Counted from the first letter of the stretch, positions 34,733 to 45,016 are shown. The stretch is DNA of 64,000 nucleotides from Prosopocoilus inquinatus (GCA_036172665.1 CM069877.1:17199001-17263000), one strand, 5' to 3'. Program-made: numbers and translations. The notes: generated by a model from the letters alone, not told the origin.

Positions 34733-36097
34733 ATGGCTACGAGAAAAGTGTTGTTGAAAGACTTAAAAGTGGCCGAATTAAAAACCGAATTGGAAGAACG
34801 AGAGTTAGAAACCTGTGGTTTGAAAGGCGCACTTCAACAGCGTCTCCGATCCGATTTGTTGACAGCTGGCGAAGATCCAGAGACCTTCCTTTTCGAAATT
34901 TCGTGTGGTCCCGCCGATTTTAATAAAATCCTGAAAGATGAACTTCGAGACCAATCCAGAAATTTAGAGGAGAAGCTTCTAGAACAATCTGGAAATTTCG
35001 ACAAATTACAAAATAAATTGTTGGAACAATCTAGAGACTTAGACGAGAAATTTCTAGAGCAATCCAGAAATTTCGACGAGAAACTTCTAGAACAGTCCGG
35101 AAATTTGAAGGGTGAATTTCTAGAACAGACGAAAGGACTCGAAGATAAACTAGTGGTAAAAATATCGGAAGAAACAAGAAACCTTCAAGAAAATGTGGAA
35201 GAAATAATATTCCAGCAGGATAATAAAATCAAAAATCTGGAACAAATCATGGCGGGGTTGCGAGTGTTCGGGGATCAGCCACCAGTAGAAGTACTAGAAA
35301 ATAATGAAACCCGAATTGTGGAAGGACCAGCAGAAAATTCTAAACTGAAGATAAAACCACCAACGTTCGATGGAAAGTCTTCTTGGCCCAACTACTTCAA
35401 ACAGTTCGAAGCAGCAGCAAAGGCGAACAGATGGACGGCCAGCGAAAAAGCCACTTCGTTAATTGTGGCCTTGAGAGGGGACGCTATCGATGTGCTACAG
35501 ACGATGCCGCCAGAGGAGCAAGAAGACTTCGACAAGCTGGTGAATAGGATGGAAATGCGTTACGGACAGGCCCATCTGACCGAGGTATACCATGCGCAGT
35601 TGAGGAATCGCTGTCAGAAATCCGGAGAAAGTCTTCAGGAATTCGAAGCAGACGTTGCGCGTCTGGCCCAGTTGGCATATCCCACAGCTCCTGTTGAATT
35701 CCTCAAATGTTTGACGGTGCAGACCTTCATAGATGGAATCCGTGACCCAGACAACCAGCAGGCATTGAGAATGACCCATCCGAAGACGTCCAAGAACGCA
35801 TTAGCTTATGCCTTGGAATTTGAAGCAGCGAGACGAGTCTCAAGAGGGCATGTCAAGGTGCGAGCGGCTATGGACTTCCAAGAGGAAGAAGAGGAAGAAT
35901 CCGCTAACGCCAAGGTGGGATCTACTATGAAGGAGCGAGCCAGGGAGTATGCCACCGCCGAGGATGTTCGCCGCATTGTGGAACAGGTCTTCAAGCAGAA
36001 GAGGCCGCTGGTTTGTTGGAATTGCCAGGAGGAAGGACATGTTCGCAGGCGATGTCCAAAGCCCAGACAGGATCCAAGGAAGCCACAGTTAAACTAA
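34733..36097 (+). CDS. Gag protein of gypsy copy 2
   Basis: 454 residues from the ATG at 34733 to TAA at 36095-36097. Residues 1-45 (KDLKVAELKTELEERELE and following) look like a SAP motif, a DNA-binding helix pair. Residues about 70-185 form a coiled coil with a few EQSRNL-type repeats. Residues about 205-330 are the retrotransposon gag core (WPNYFKQFEAAAKANRW). Residues 428-441 are an intact CCHC zinc knuckle (CWNC...GHVRRRC). The protein should form the particle and bind RNA. The start is supported by copy 1, which begins with the same peptide. The gene ends at a slippery site, so pol is presumably made by -1 frameshifting in the active ancestor. Confidence 0.93.
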   Translation: MATRKVLLKDLKVAELKTELEERELETCGLKGALQQRLRSDLLTAGEDPETFLFEISCGPADFNKILKDELRDQSRNLEEKLLEQSGNFDKLQNKLLEQSRDLDEKFLEQSRNFDEKLLEQSGNLKGEFLEQTKGLEDKLVVKISEETRNLQENVEEIIFQQDNKIKNLEQIMAGLRVFGDQPPVEVLENNETRIVEGPAENSKLKIKPPTFDGKSSWPNYFKQFEAAAKANRWTASEKATSLIVALRGDAIDVLQTMPPEEQEDFDKLVNRMEMRYGQAHLTEVYHAQLRNRCQKSGESLQEFEADVARLAQLAYPTAPVEFLKCLTVQTFIDGIRDPDNQQALRMTHPKTSKNALAYALEFEAARRVSRGHVKVRAAMDFQEEEEEESANAKVGSTMKERAREYATAEDVRRIVEQVFKQKRPLVCWNCQEEGHVRRRCPKPRQDPRKPQLN

Positions 36098-36129
36098 GCC
36101 GGGTCGGTGCAGAGGGGCAAACCGACCCG
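36088..36129 (+). promoter_or_regulatory. Probable programmed -1 ribosomal frameshift signal
   Basis: GTTAAAC (36088-36094) is in gag phase, directly before the gag stop. Five bases later a perfect 9-bp stem (CGGGTCGGT, 36100-36108, with ACCGACCCG, 36121-36129) closes a 12-base loop. Copy 1 keeps the slippery site and a 7-bp version of the stem. The site would move ribosomes into the -1 frame, which is the pol frame in copy 1. In copy 2 the 3' arm lacks 2 nt relative to copy 1, so the shifted frame ends at 36216. Confidence 0.75.
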
Positions 36130-39100
36130 TATTCAAAGGCCCCCAAAGACGAAAGCCAACCAAGTAATATCCCTACGGCAGTTAACCAGCAGTATCTTCG
36201 TGGATGTTACCATTGATGACATTCCTCACACCATGTTGTTGGATACGGGTGCGACGAAGACCATCCTAAGACCCGACGTCATTAAGTCATCTGGACGCAC
36301 CGAGCCGACCAAGTGGAGACTGAAAACTGCAACTGGAACATCAGCAACTGTCCACGGTGAAGTAGAGGTTATCATCACCATTGGTTCAACTCCAATAAAA
36401 CACCGTGCACTGGTGGCAGATATAGAGGACGAGGCAATTTTGGGCATGGACGTCATGTGTGCCCACGGGTTCCAATTGGACTTAAAGCGTGGCGTGATGG
36501 CGGTCAATAATGAGGAGTTGGTTCTACATCAACGAGGGGACGTGGCCGCTCGAGTAGTCCTCGCTAAAGACGTTGTATTACCCAGCAGGACTGAGGTTAT
36601 CGTCGACGCGAAACTGGACGGTGTTTTTCAAGATGGGCAAGTCATTATGGTTGAACCTAATACTGATGATCAAAGGATTGGAAGAGGAGTCCTCGTTGGA
36701 AAAATGTTGTTGACGGCGAAGAAGGAAGTACCTGTCCGCCTGATGAACGTCAATTGTTTCTCCGTCAATATCAAGAAAGGAACCATCTTGGGAAGCTGCA
36801 CCATGGTGTCCTCCATCTCCCGCCACCTTGAAGCAAACGTGCCAGAAGCGAAAGTCCCAAGGAAATTATGGGAAATGGTTATGTCAACAGCCCAGGAATT
36901 GACTCCAGACCAGAAGACAAAAGCAAAGAATCTGATCGGCCGTTATCAAGATGTATTCGAGGTAGAAGATGGATCCAAGGGAAGAACTGATGTCGTGAAA
37001 CACAAAATAGAGACTGGAGAAGAAAGACCTATCCGTCAAGCTCCAAGGCGATTACCGTTGGCAAAGCGTGAGGAAGCGGAACGCATTATTCGCGAGATGG
37101 AAAAGGATAATGTGATAGAACCATCAAGCAGCCCGTGGGCGTCACCAGTAGTGCTTGTGAAGAAGAAGGATGGGTCCACCAGATTCTGTGTAGACTACCG
37201 GTTACTCAACAATGTCACCAAGAAGGACAGCTATCCCCTGCCACGGATTGATGATACCCTGGACACCCTGGCCGGCTCAAAGATCTTCTCAACTTTGGAC
37301 TTAAAGAGTGGATATTGGCAAGTGGAGCTGGCGCCCGAAGATCGAGAAAAGACGGCGTTTTCCATTGGTATGGGTCTGTGGCAGTTCACAGTGATGCCAT
37401 TCGGATTATGTAATGCCCCAGCGACATTCGAGAGGTTAATGGAGACGGTTCTGAAAGGTCTGTCCTGGACAACGTGCATGGTGTACCTTGACGACATAAT
37501 TGTCGTGGGAAAGACGTTCGACGACCACCTAAGGAACCTGGAAGGAGTGTTCCAGCGGCTTCGCGGAGCTGGGCTAAAGCTTAGCCTCAAGAAGTGTCAC
37601 CTGTTCCAGAAGGAAGTGAATTACCTGGGGCACATTGTTAATGGAAATGGAATCGCCGTGGACCCTGTGAAGATTCAGGTGGTGAAAGACTGGCCAACTC
37701 CCAGAAATAAACACCAAATAAGGAGTTTCCTTGGCCTGTGCACTTACTATCGGCGCTACGTTCCTGGATTTGCAGACATTGCTAAGCCGTTAACAAAACT
37801 CACTGAAGAAGGTCGTCCATTTGAATGGGACCAACAGTGTCAAATTGGCTTTGAACAACTAAAGCAGTACTTGGTTAGTGCTCCTATTCTGAGTTATCCT
37901 CTCCCGGAAGGCAAGTTCGTCGTGGACACAGATGCTAGCAACGTTGGGATTGGTGGCGTACTCTCCCAGATACAAGAGGGGCAAGAGAAGGTGATCGGCT
38001 ACTTCAGTAAAGTCCTATCAAAGCCGGAACGAAACTATTGCGTCACAAGAAGGGAATTGCTAGCCGTCGTAAAAACGATAGAACACTTCTACAAGTACTT
38101 GTATGGTAGACGCTTCCTGCTGAGGACCGACCACGCCGCTCTAAAATGGCTTCTCCGTTTCAAGAACCCAGAAGGGCAAGTTGCACGATGGATCGAACGA
38201 CTTCAGGAGTACGATTTTGAAATTCAGCATCGGGCAGGAACTAGCCATCGAAATGCCGATGCTCTGTCGAGAAGACCCTGTGCCGAAGACTGTAAGCACT
38301 GTAGTCGTTTGGACGAGAAAGTAGCCACGACTGCGAGGACAGCCATTGTTGATGACAAATGGCAAGGCGAAGAACTGCGAAGAGACCAGGAGAACGACCC
38401 GGATTTGAAATTAGTGCTAGAATGGAAAAGCAGGGACGCGAGGCCTACCTGGGAAGAGGTAGCACCATGTGCACCGTCCGTAAAATCGTACTGGGCGCAG
38501 TGGGACTCCATAGTGTTGGATCGTGGTCTTCTGAGACGAAGCATAGAGAATCAGGAAGGCATGGAACAGAAGACACAGTTACTGATCCCCAAGAATAGGG
38601 TGCCAGAAGTTCTGAGGGAACTTCACGATGGAACTTCCGGAGGGCATCTGGGAGTTAAGAAGACTATGGAGAAGGTGCGCGAAAGATTTTACTGGGTGAA
38701 CTGCAAGGAAGACGTGAAGGATTGGTGCAGAAAGTGTACAGTTTGCGCAGCCAGTAACGGTCCCCACATTCGGGGTAAGGCTCCCATGAGACAGTACAAC
38801 GTTGGAAGTCCTTTTGAGAGAGTTGCCATCGATGTAGCCGGCCCGTTTCCAGAAACGAATGGTGGAAACAAGTACATCGTCGTGGTAATGGACTACTTTA
38901 GCAAGTGGGTTGAAGCTTACGCCCTACCTAACCAAGAGGCAGTCACTATTGCGGAAGTCCTTGTCAGGAATGGATCAGTCGGTATGGTGCACCTATGGAA
39001 CTGCATTCAGACCAAGGAAGGAACTTTGAATCGGCCTTGTTCAAGAACGTGTGTACTCTGCTCGGCGTACGAAAAACTAGAACAACTGCACTCCACCCAG

Positions 39101-40351
39101 TCGGACGGAATGGTGGAAAGGTTCAATAGAACCATCAACCGACATTTGTCCAAGGTCGTTTCCAATCATCAGAGGGACTGGGACACGTACATCCCCCTGT
39201 TTCTAATGGCATACCGCTCATCTGTTCATGAGACAACAGGGGAGACTCCCGCGAAAGTGGTATTCGGGCGAGAGCCGAGACTGCCCTGCGACCTGAAGTT
39301 TGGTGTGAAGCCTGGCGAAGTCTCTGCCGACGAAGATTACGTGAGCAAATTACGCAGGAAAATGGATGATATCCACAACCAAGTGCGTCACAATATACAG
39401 ACGGCCAGCGATCGGATGAAGGAGCACTATGACATCAACGCTCAACACGGGGGATACCAACCTGGAGCACTGGTCTGGCTTTATAACCCCCAAAGACGTC
39501 GAGGCCTCTCCCCAAAATTACAGACCTCTTGGGAAGGTCCTTACAAAGTGATGAAACGGATCAACGACGTCGTTTACCGCATCAAGAAGGTCCCCCATGG
39601 CAAACCCAAAGTAATCCACTTCAACCGGATAGCCCCTTACCATGGAGAAGCAGATGAAGGGACAGTACAAAGGGCGCAAGTTTCCGAAGTGAACTTCGAA
39701 ACCTTCATGTCTCATCACGCCGAAGGAAGCAAGGCACGGTTTGGAGTGACCACGGAGAAGCAACAAGATCTCTTTAAAGTGCCACTGGAGTACAGTCTGG
39801 CCCACTGCGTAGCAGAAGACCTGAAAATGTCCAAAGGAATCGCTCAGGTGTTTAGGAAGAAATTTGGCCAAATCGAGGAGCTACGAAGACAGCATCCCGT
39901 GGTAGGCAAGAGCTTGCAGATCATTGATTCGACGGCAGATCGGAGGCGCCACGTGCATTATTTAGTCACTAAGAAGACATCAAGCGGTAAACCTGACTAT
40001 GTGACTATGTGGAGAGCCCTATATAACCTGAGGAGACAGCTAATAGAGAACCATCAGATGAAGTTAGCCATCCCCAAATTGGGCTGCGGATTGGACGGAC
40101 TAGACTGGAGAGTAATCCGAAGCATGCTGGAAGTCATCTTCCACAGAACGGCAATTGAAGTCCTAGTCTGCAGCCACCACCCACAGGCAACAGTCAGCAA
40201 CAGCAAAACCGTAGACTGTTACTTCTTCCAGACGGGAAGTTGCAAGAATGGGCCAGCATGTAGATTCCGACACCCTCCTTCAAGACTATCACCAGGAACA
40301 TTTCGAGACGAAACGTTTCTAAGAGGGGGGCAGTGTGGCGAGCCAACCTGA
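36098..40351 (+). CDS. Pol polyprotein of gypsy copy 2, with C-terminal macro domain and CCCH finger
   Basis: The open frame 36107-40351 (about 1414 residues, no ATG at its start) follows gag. Domains by residue: aspartic protease with DTGAT at 46-50; reverse transcriptase about 300-480 with the catalytic YLDD at 460-463; RNase H about 600-730 (DTDASN); integrase HHCC zinc region about 840-885; integrase core from about 900 with the first Asp in AIDVAG; GPY/F module about 1125-1185; macro domain about 1222-1357; CCCH zinc finger 1371-1390. Residues about 954-998 of the integrase core are out of frame, because 1 nt is missing near 38966 and 2 nt near 39098 relative to copy 1. This removes the region of the second catalytic Asp. 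The stop lies 18 nt inside the 3' LTR. Pol is in the gag frame here, so it needs stop readthrough, or the copy is defective. Confidence 0.93.
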   Translation, partial: AGSVQRGKPTRIQRPPKTKANQVISLRQLTSSIFVDVTIDDIPHTMLLDTGATKTILRPDVIKSSGRTEPTKWRLKTATGTSATVHGEVEVIITIGSTPIKHRALVADIEDEAILGMDVMCAHGFQLDLKRGVMAVNNEELVLHQRGDVAARVVLAKDVVLPSRTEVIVDAKLDGVFQDGQVIMVEPNTDDQRIGRGVLVGKMLLTAKKEVPVRLMNVNCFSVNIKKGTILGSCTMVSSISRHLEANVPEAKVPRKLWEMVMSTAQELTPDQKTKAKNLIGRYQDVFEVEDGSKGRTDVVKHKIETGEERPIRQAPRRLPLAKREEAERIIREMEKDNVIEPSSSPWASPVVLVKKKDGSTRFCVDYRLLNNVTKKDSYPLPRIDDTLDTLAGSKIFSTLDLKSGYWQVELAPEDREKTAFSIGMGLWQFTVMPFGLCNAPATFERLMETVLKGLSWTTCMVYLDDIIVVGKTFDDHLRNLEGVFQRLRGAGLKLSLKKCHLFQKEVNYLGHIVNGNGIAVDPVKIQVVKDWPTPRNKHQIRSFLGLCTYYRRYVPGFADIAKPLTKLTEEGRPFEWDQQCQIGFEQLKQYLVSAPILSYPLPEGKFVVDTDASNVGIGGVLSQIQEGQEKVIGYFSKVLSKPERNYCVTRRELLAVVKTIEHFYKYLYGRRFLLRTDHAALKWLLRFKNPEGQVARWIERLQEYDFEIQHRAGTSHRNADALSRRPCAEDCKHCSRLDEKVATTARTAIVDDKWQGEELRRDQENDPDLKLVLEWKSRDARPTWEEVAPCAPSVKSYWAQWDSIVLDRGLLRRSIENQEGMEQKTQLLIPKNRVPEVLRELHDGTSGGHLGVKKTMEKVRERFYWVNCKEDVKDWCRKCTVCAASNGPHIRGKAPMRQYNVGSPFERVAIDVAGPFPETNGGNKYIVVVMDYFSKWVEAYALPNQEAVTIAEVLVRNGSVGMVHLWNCIQTKEGTLNRPCSRTCVLCSAYEKLEQLHSTQSDGMVERFNRTINRHLSKVVSNHQRDWDTYIPLFLMAYRSSVHETTGETPAKVVFGREPRLPCDLKFGVKPGEVSADEDYVSKLRRKMDDIHNQVRHNIQTASDRMKEHYDINAQHGGYQPGALVWLYNPQRRRGLSPKLQTSWEGPYKVMKRINDVVYRIKKVPHGKPKVIHFNRIAPYHGEADEGTVQRAQVSEVNFETFMSHHAEGSKARFGVTTEKQQDLFKVPLEYSLAHCVAEDLKMSKGIAQVFRKKFGQIEELRRQHPVVGKSLQIIDSTADRRRHVHYLVTKKTSSGKPDYVTMWRALYNLRRQLIENHQMKLAIPKLGCGLDGLDWRVIRSMLEVIFHRTAIEVLVCSHHPQATVSNSKTVDCYFFQTGSCKNGPACRFRHPPSRLSPGTFRDETFLRGGQCGEPT
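39770..40185 (+). other. TARG1/OARD1-like macro domain encoded in pol
   Basis: Pol residues about 1222-1357. The segment beginning SLAHCVAEDLKMSKGIA, then KKFG, then YLVTKK, then PKLGCGLDGLDW follows the order and spacing of the TARG1/OARD1 macro domain, which removes ADP-ribose from acidic residues. In the human enzyme the catalytic pair is Lys84 (in LITKK) and Asp125 (in GCGLD). Both have counterparts here, Lys1289 and Asp1330. The length of about 135 residues fits a whole domain. Function in the element is inference: binding or removal of ADP-ribose marks on element or host proteins. Confidence 0.85.
40217..40276 (+). other. CCCH zinc finger at the Pol C-terminus
   Basis: Residues 1371-1390 have the spacing C-X7-C-X5-C-X3-H (CYFFQTGSC, GPAC, RFRH), the classic RNA-binding CCCH type. 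Only 24 residues remain before the stop. Confidence 0.85.
40322..40333 (+). other. Polypurine tract of gypsy copy 2
   Basis: AGAGGGGGGCAG just upstream of the 3' LTR, the usual plus-strand priming site. Confidence 0.7.
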
Positions 40352-40659
40352 CTTAGCGCAAGGCGTCAGGAAGTCGGTCCGCTTCGGTGTGTCATCGGCC
40401 GTCACGCGGTCGGGCCCACATCGAACGGACTGGAATCTTCCCGAATAGAGACTTCCAGACGCCAGCAAATGATATAAAATGGCCCGGAGTTGACTCACCA
40501 GGCAGTCGAATTCGAACAGCGATAGTCGAAGTTAGATTTTAGTGTGAAAATAAATTGTTAGAAATAAATTAGTTGTTAAGCTTTATTAAATTACGGTTAA
40601 GTTTTTATCGAGTGTTTTATTCGTTTAAATAAATAAACTCAAACCCTAGAAACGTAACA
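40334..40659 (+). repeat. 3' LTR of gypsy copy 2
   Basis: 326 bp, read by eye as identical to the 5' LTR, followed by GTAT. Confidence 0.95.
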
Positions 40660-40663
40660 GTAT

Positions 40664-42117
40664 AAATTCCGTCGTAGCTTATTATACGTGTGTAAGAGTA
40701 ATTCATATATACAGTTTGATGCAACAAATAATAAAAATAAAGGCGTTCCATTACATAACATTTTTTTGTCTGTGGTGTTTGCCCAATTAATTACATATTT
40801 GCAAGTATTTTTAGAATGCTACGAATATTTTTTTTCCATTTCACCCCTTAGTATAAACAGTGTTTGCTGATTTGAATCAATTCGTATTTCTAATAATAAC
40901 GCAATTCGCACTATCAAAACTAATCTTTATTTCAGAACAAAACTATGAAATTCAATAAGACCTATATTGAGATTTCTAAGCAGATACAAATTTGTAGTAA
41001 AATAAAACCAGTCTAAAGTTTTAAAACTCGTTTATTTTATCGATATCTGTAAGAAATATAAACACAAACATAACATGCTTGTAAAGTGGATTCCTTAATT
41101 TTTTGCTGTTTCTGCGTCACTTCAACACTACGTTTGTACTCGTATCTCCAAGAAAGGAGAAGGGATTGCCTCGATTTATGTTCCTTCAGATTTGATGAAT
41201 TTTCTGTTTGCGGGATTTCATGTAGCGACCACAATTATTTATGAAAGTACCTAATAATTAACGTACTTATAGAAAAATGTCTGTTCTACAAAACAAATGT
41301 TAAAAATAAGGTATAAAACGCAGATATTTCTTAATTAATATTGACAAAATCAGAAACAAAATCAATTTTCTAAAACAGACGTTTTGTAGTTCAGCATGTC
41401 CTAAAGAAGTACGTTTTTTTCTTTTCGGATTATCTTTCATATTAAAGGCGCTACGTGCAATCCCGTTTCGTAAAAATCATATATATATATATATATCCTA
41501 TACCGAAACGGAAAGATCACTCTTAAGTGCTCTTTAACGTTCGAATATAGTATTTGAACAGTTTGAATGAATTCTTACGCGTATGTTTATTGTTGGAGTG
41601 GAGCATTTGGAGTCTCCATCTTTCAGTCCGTGTTTTAAGTGTGGCGGTTTGAGGAGTTTTGGATTATTTATATTTTGTTGTGTAAGGTAACCAAATAAAT
41701 TGGAACAGACCTGTAAAATTTAACGGGCTTCTCTAAAAAACCTGTAAGATTGGCTTGTAGAAAAGCAGACTGTCTGTTTACTCACCACGATTACGTCTAG
41801 CTTAATTAATTACAAATTGTCATGTAAAGTTGAAAATAAAAGTTTGTACGTGACATGCTTTGCAGTTAATCAGGTTCACTGAATTATGGAGTTCGCTCCT
41901 GCGTCGCTGGCTCCGCAAACTTCCAGCTCGCCCGTAATGGTTAATTTACAAGGCTTGACATGTAAATAACTATTATTCAGTTTGTAACACCTGCGTAAAT
42001 GTTCCGTAATATACCAGCGCGTTCGTATATACCATTTCACTCCACAAACACTGTGATTATTTAATAAATACACCGCACCGTTCTTGGGACGGTCTGGAAC
42101 AAATGTCCGAACGGACT
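40664..42117. other. Spacer, nothing recognised
   Basis: AT-rich, with a (TA)n run at 41479-41497. 41570-41700 is slightly GC-richer. No gene or element ends recognised. Confidence 0.5.
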
Positions 42118-42125
42118 TCTTAAGC

Positions 42126-44220
42126 CAACGTTTTCTAAACTTTTAGGTTTCGCGACCCCATTTTGAACTGTATTATGATTCACGCCCCCCTACCCGGCGA
42201 ATCTCGAACTTGAACACTGATATTAACCGATTACAAATAAAATGCTTTCATAGAATTTATTAAATATTTAAGACTCGTCCTTGCGGTTCAAAACTGAAAA
42301 TAACAGCACATTTACTTTATTGAAGCTTGTTAGCATATATCCTGACACGTTTTTTTTTTCAAAAAAATCACCCACCCCATACAAGAAAATAAAAATTTCC
42401 GTCGACTCCATTCAGATTTAAATAAAATTTTAAAAAGAAACAGCAAGTGTAGATGTACTAATAATGTTTTATGCAGATATAAAATTTTGTTAAATCTTGA
42501 TAATTTATTATTCTATTTGTCTTTATTTTATTTTATTTTTTAATAATACCTCGATCGTCTTTTTGTTTCCTGATTCAATTTCAGTTTGATTCTCTTTTAA
42601 TCAAACTCAATTAAAAATTCGCCAATATCCTGATTCGATTTCATTTTATGTTAATTTTATAGATTTTTTTTGTCTTATCTTCGTCAAGGATCATCTTTTT
42701 TTAAATACCTTATTTGACTTCATTTCATTTAATTTTCAATATGATCAACTGATCGTGTTTTGTTTTTGCTTTTAATATATTTTTTCGTTTTGTTTTTATT
42801 TTTTAACTACCATTTACCATTATTTTCGCTGATTTGTTTTAATTTTCGCTTATTGAGTGTGAATTTATTTTACACTTTAATCCCGTCGGTTGATCGCCAT
42901 TTTATTTTCTCTTTTATTCGATTCAACTTTATTTTGTTTTTAAATTAATCATAGATAGCCCTGTTTTGTTAAAATTAACGACCAAGTTTGTCAATTTTTA
43001 AATCAATTTGACTTATTTCTAGTTTTATATAATTTTTATTTTGGTACTAAATTTATCAACTTTATTTTTATACAATCCTCATTTGAGTCGATTTAATATT
43101 ATTTTATTTTACATTTTAATTCCGCCGATCGATCCCCATTTTTGGTGAATTTATTTTATTTATTTTATTTATTTTATTTATTTTATTTATTTTATTTATT
43201 TTATTTATTTTATTTATTTTATTTATTTTATTTATTTTATTTATTTTATTTATTTTATTTATTTTATTTATTTTATTTATTTTATTTATTTTATTTATTT
43301 TATTTATTTTATTTATTTTATTTATTTTATTTATTTTATTTATTTTATTTATTTTATTTATTTTATTTATTTTATTTATTTTATTTATTTTATTTATTTT
43401 ATTTATTTTATTTATTTTATTTATTTTATTTATTTTATTTTTTAATCACTAAATTGAATTAAATTTTTGGTTCCGATGAAAGTCAGTTTATGTCGATTTG
43501 ATTCAATGAGTGTCATACAATTTTTATTATCGTCCTGTCTTGTTTGACGATCGTCTTTTGGTTTTATTTCATTCGATTTTATTCGTATTTTAGGAGTGTT
43601 TTGATTTTGATAATCAATTGAACGTTTTTTTTTCTCTTTTATTCGAGCTAAATCAAATTCATTTAATATTGTATATAATTTTTTACTTTTTTATAAACTA
43701 TTCAGCAAGACCTTCGTTACACAAGACTTAACAACTCCGACACCCTGAAAGACCCCTAATAAAGGTTCATTGACCCCTTTCAAGTTTTTATCGATACCGA
43801 TCCCGCCGTCTTAGACAAAATATAAGGTTTTAATTAAGCAGTTTTAAAAAAATAAAATTTGTTTAAGAAAAAGAAAAGCGATTATAATTGCAGATTTCAA
43901 ATAAGTATAAAGATACCAAGTGTTCCGTTTAAAAAATTAAAATTTCAGTTTATATCTCGGTTACGTAATGTTCATTTGTTTTTCTGTAAACATCAGCAAA
44001 AACTTTGAGTCAGTGTATATAATTTTTATAATGAAGGCTTCTTTCTAAAGTCAAAAATAAAGAAGTTAAAGGAGGTAGGAATACGCACGTGGTCGCCCTA
44101 TATAAGCAATTTCTTGTAAAAAATAAGATGATAAATTAGTTACAATTTGCGTTCAATTGTTTTATATTTATTCTGCTGCTTCCCCCCAGGGGGGCGCGCC
44201 CCACAGTTTGGGAAACGCTG
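42126..44220. mobile_element. hAT-like non-autonomous element containing a 9-bp repeat array
   Basis: The left end CAACGTTTTCTAAACTTTTA and the right end, inverted, CAGCGTTTCCCAAACTGTGG are diverged inverted repeats, each followed inward by a run of C and GCGCG. The flanks TCTTAAGC (42118-42125) and CCTTTAAC (44221-44228) agree at five of eight bases, a degraded 8-bp duplication as in hAT. The interior is T-rich with no transposase. Confidence 0.6.
43148..43444 (+). repeat. Nonamer array (TTTATTTTA)n
   Basis: About 33 nearly perfect copies of TTTATTTTA over roughly 297 bp. The array can be read as (FYL)n in one frame, which is not a protein. Its uniformity suggests recent expansion. Confidence 0.95.
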
Positions 44221-45016
44221 CCTTTAACGTGTTCTTAGAGTTATTAAAAATGTTTTAATTCGTGTTTTTAATCGCAGCCAATCGTGCACAAACGATTAAA
44301 ATTTTAAAGCAATGTCACATCAGCAAAGGGCATGTACCAAAAAAATTTCATTGGTTAAAATTTGAATCGCTTGTATACGAATGTCCTCGAACGATCGGTG
44401 GGACTGCAGCCTTATCTATCTATAACTGAGCTTCGTATATTTCACGATTAAGTTCTACTTCTCTTGTAGCACTTGGTATACGTACAGTCGCGATCAAGTG
44501 AATCGATAGCTATTGACAGTTCTGTAACCTTTATTAGCAACATTAACAAGGACGTGGTTTGCTTGCAACGGTCATGTTAGGACGATCGCGACGGTACAAA
44601 ATTCATATTTTTCAAATTTCTTTTTTATTTCACGGACTATTTAATTCGTCTGTCATTTCATGTTCATTAACCAACGGAAAAACTTAATTTTAATCATAAT
44701 AAATTAAATATGTGATGTTAAAAAATAAAATAGATTGATTAAGAACTGACTCCTCTACAATAGTTAGGGGCTGTAAAGGCATGGGCTTCTTTTAAGTCCA
44801 AACAGTACTATTCGACTTTCTCTCACAATAAATGTCGAATTCTTGTATCAACAAACAAATCCATCGGATAGTTTCCAGCTGATCGTCATAACAATAAATT
44901 GCATCATTGTCACTATTTAGTTCAGTAAAATCAAATTTGCGTACAAAAAAGATGTTATAATAACGTAATAAAATAAAATAAAAGATAGACTTATCAATAT
45001 CAGGAAATTAAACTTG

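Larger units (their letters stand above)
34302..40663 (+). mobile_element. Gypsy LTR retrotransposon, copy 2, complete, with macro domain
   Basis: The element spans 34306-40659 (6354 bp) between GTAT duplications at 34302-34305 and 40660-40663. The two 326-bp LTRs look identical by eye, which implies a recent insertion. The order is LTR, primer site, gag, pol (protease, RT, RNase H, integrase, GPY/F module, macro domain, CCCH finger), polypurine tract, LTR. There is no env. Small indels at the gag-pol junction and in the integrase core probably make it non-autonomous as read. Confidence 0.96.

Noticed and set aside
36107..40351. Pol as a separate gene with its own start
   Set aside because: No ATG at the frame start; gag overlap, slippery site and hairpin indicate expression by recoding in the active ancestor.
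34306..40659. Endogenous errantivirus with env
   Set aside because: The region after integrase encodes a macro domain and a zinc finger, with no signal peptide, cleavage site or membrane segment.
43142..43462. Open frame of 106 residues made of FYL repeats
   Set aside because: It is only the translation of the TTTATTTTA array.
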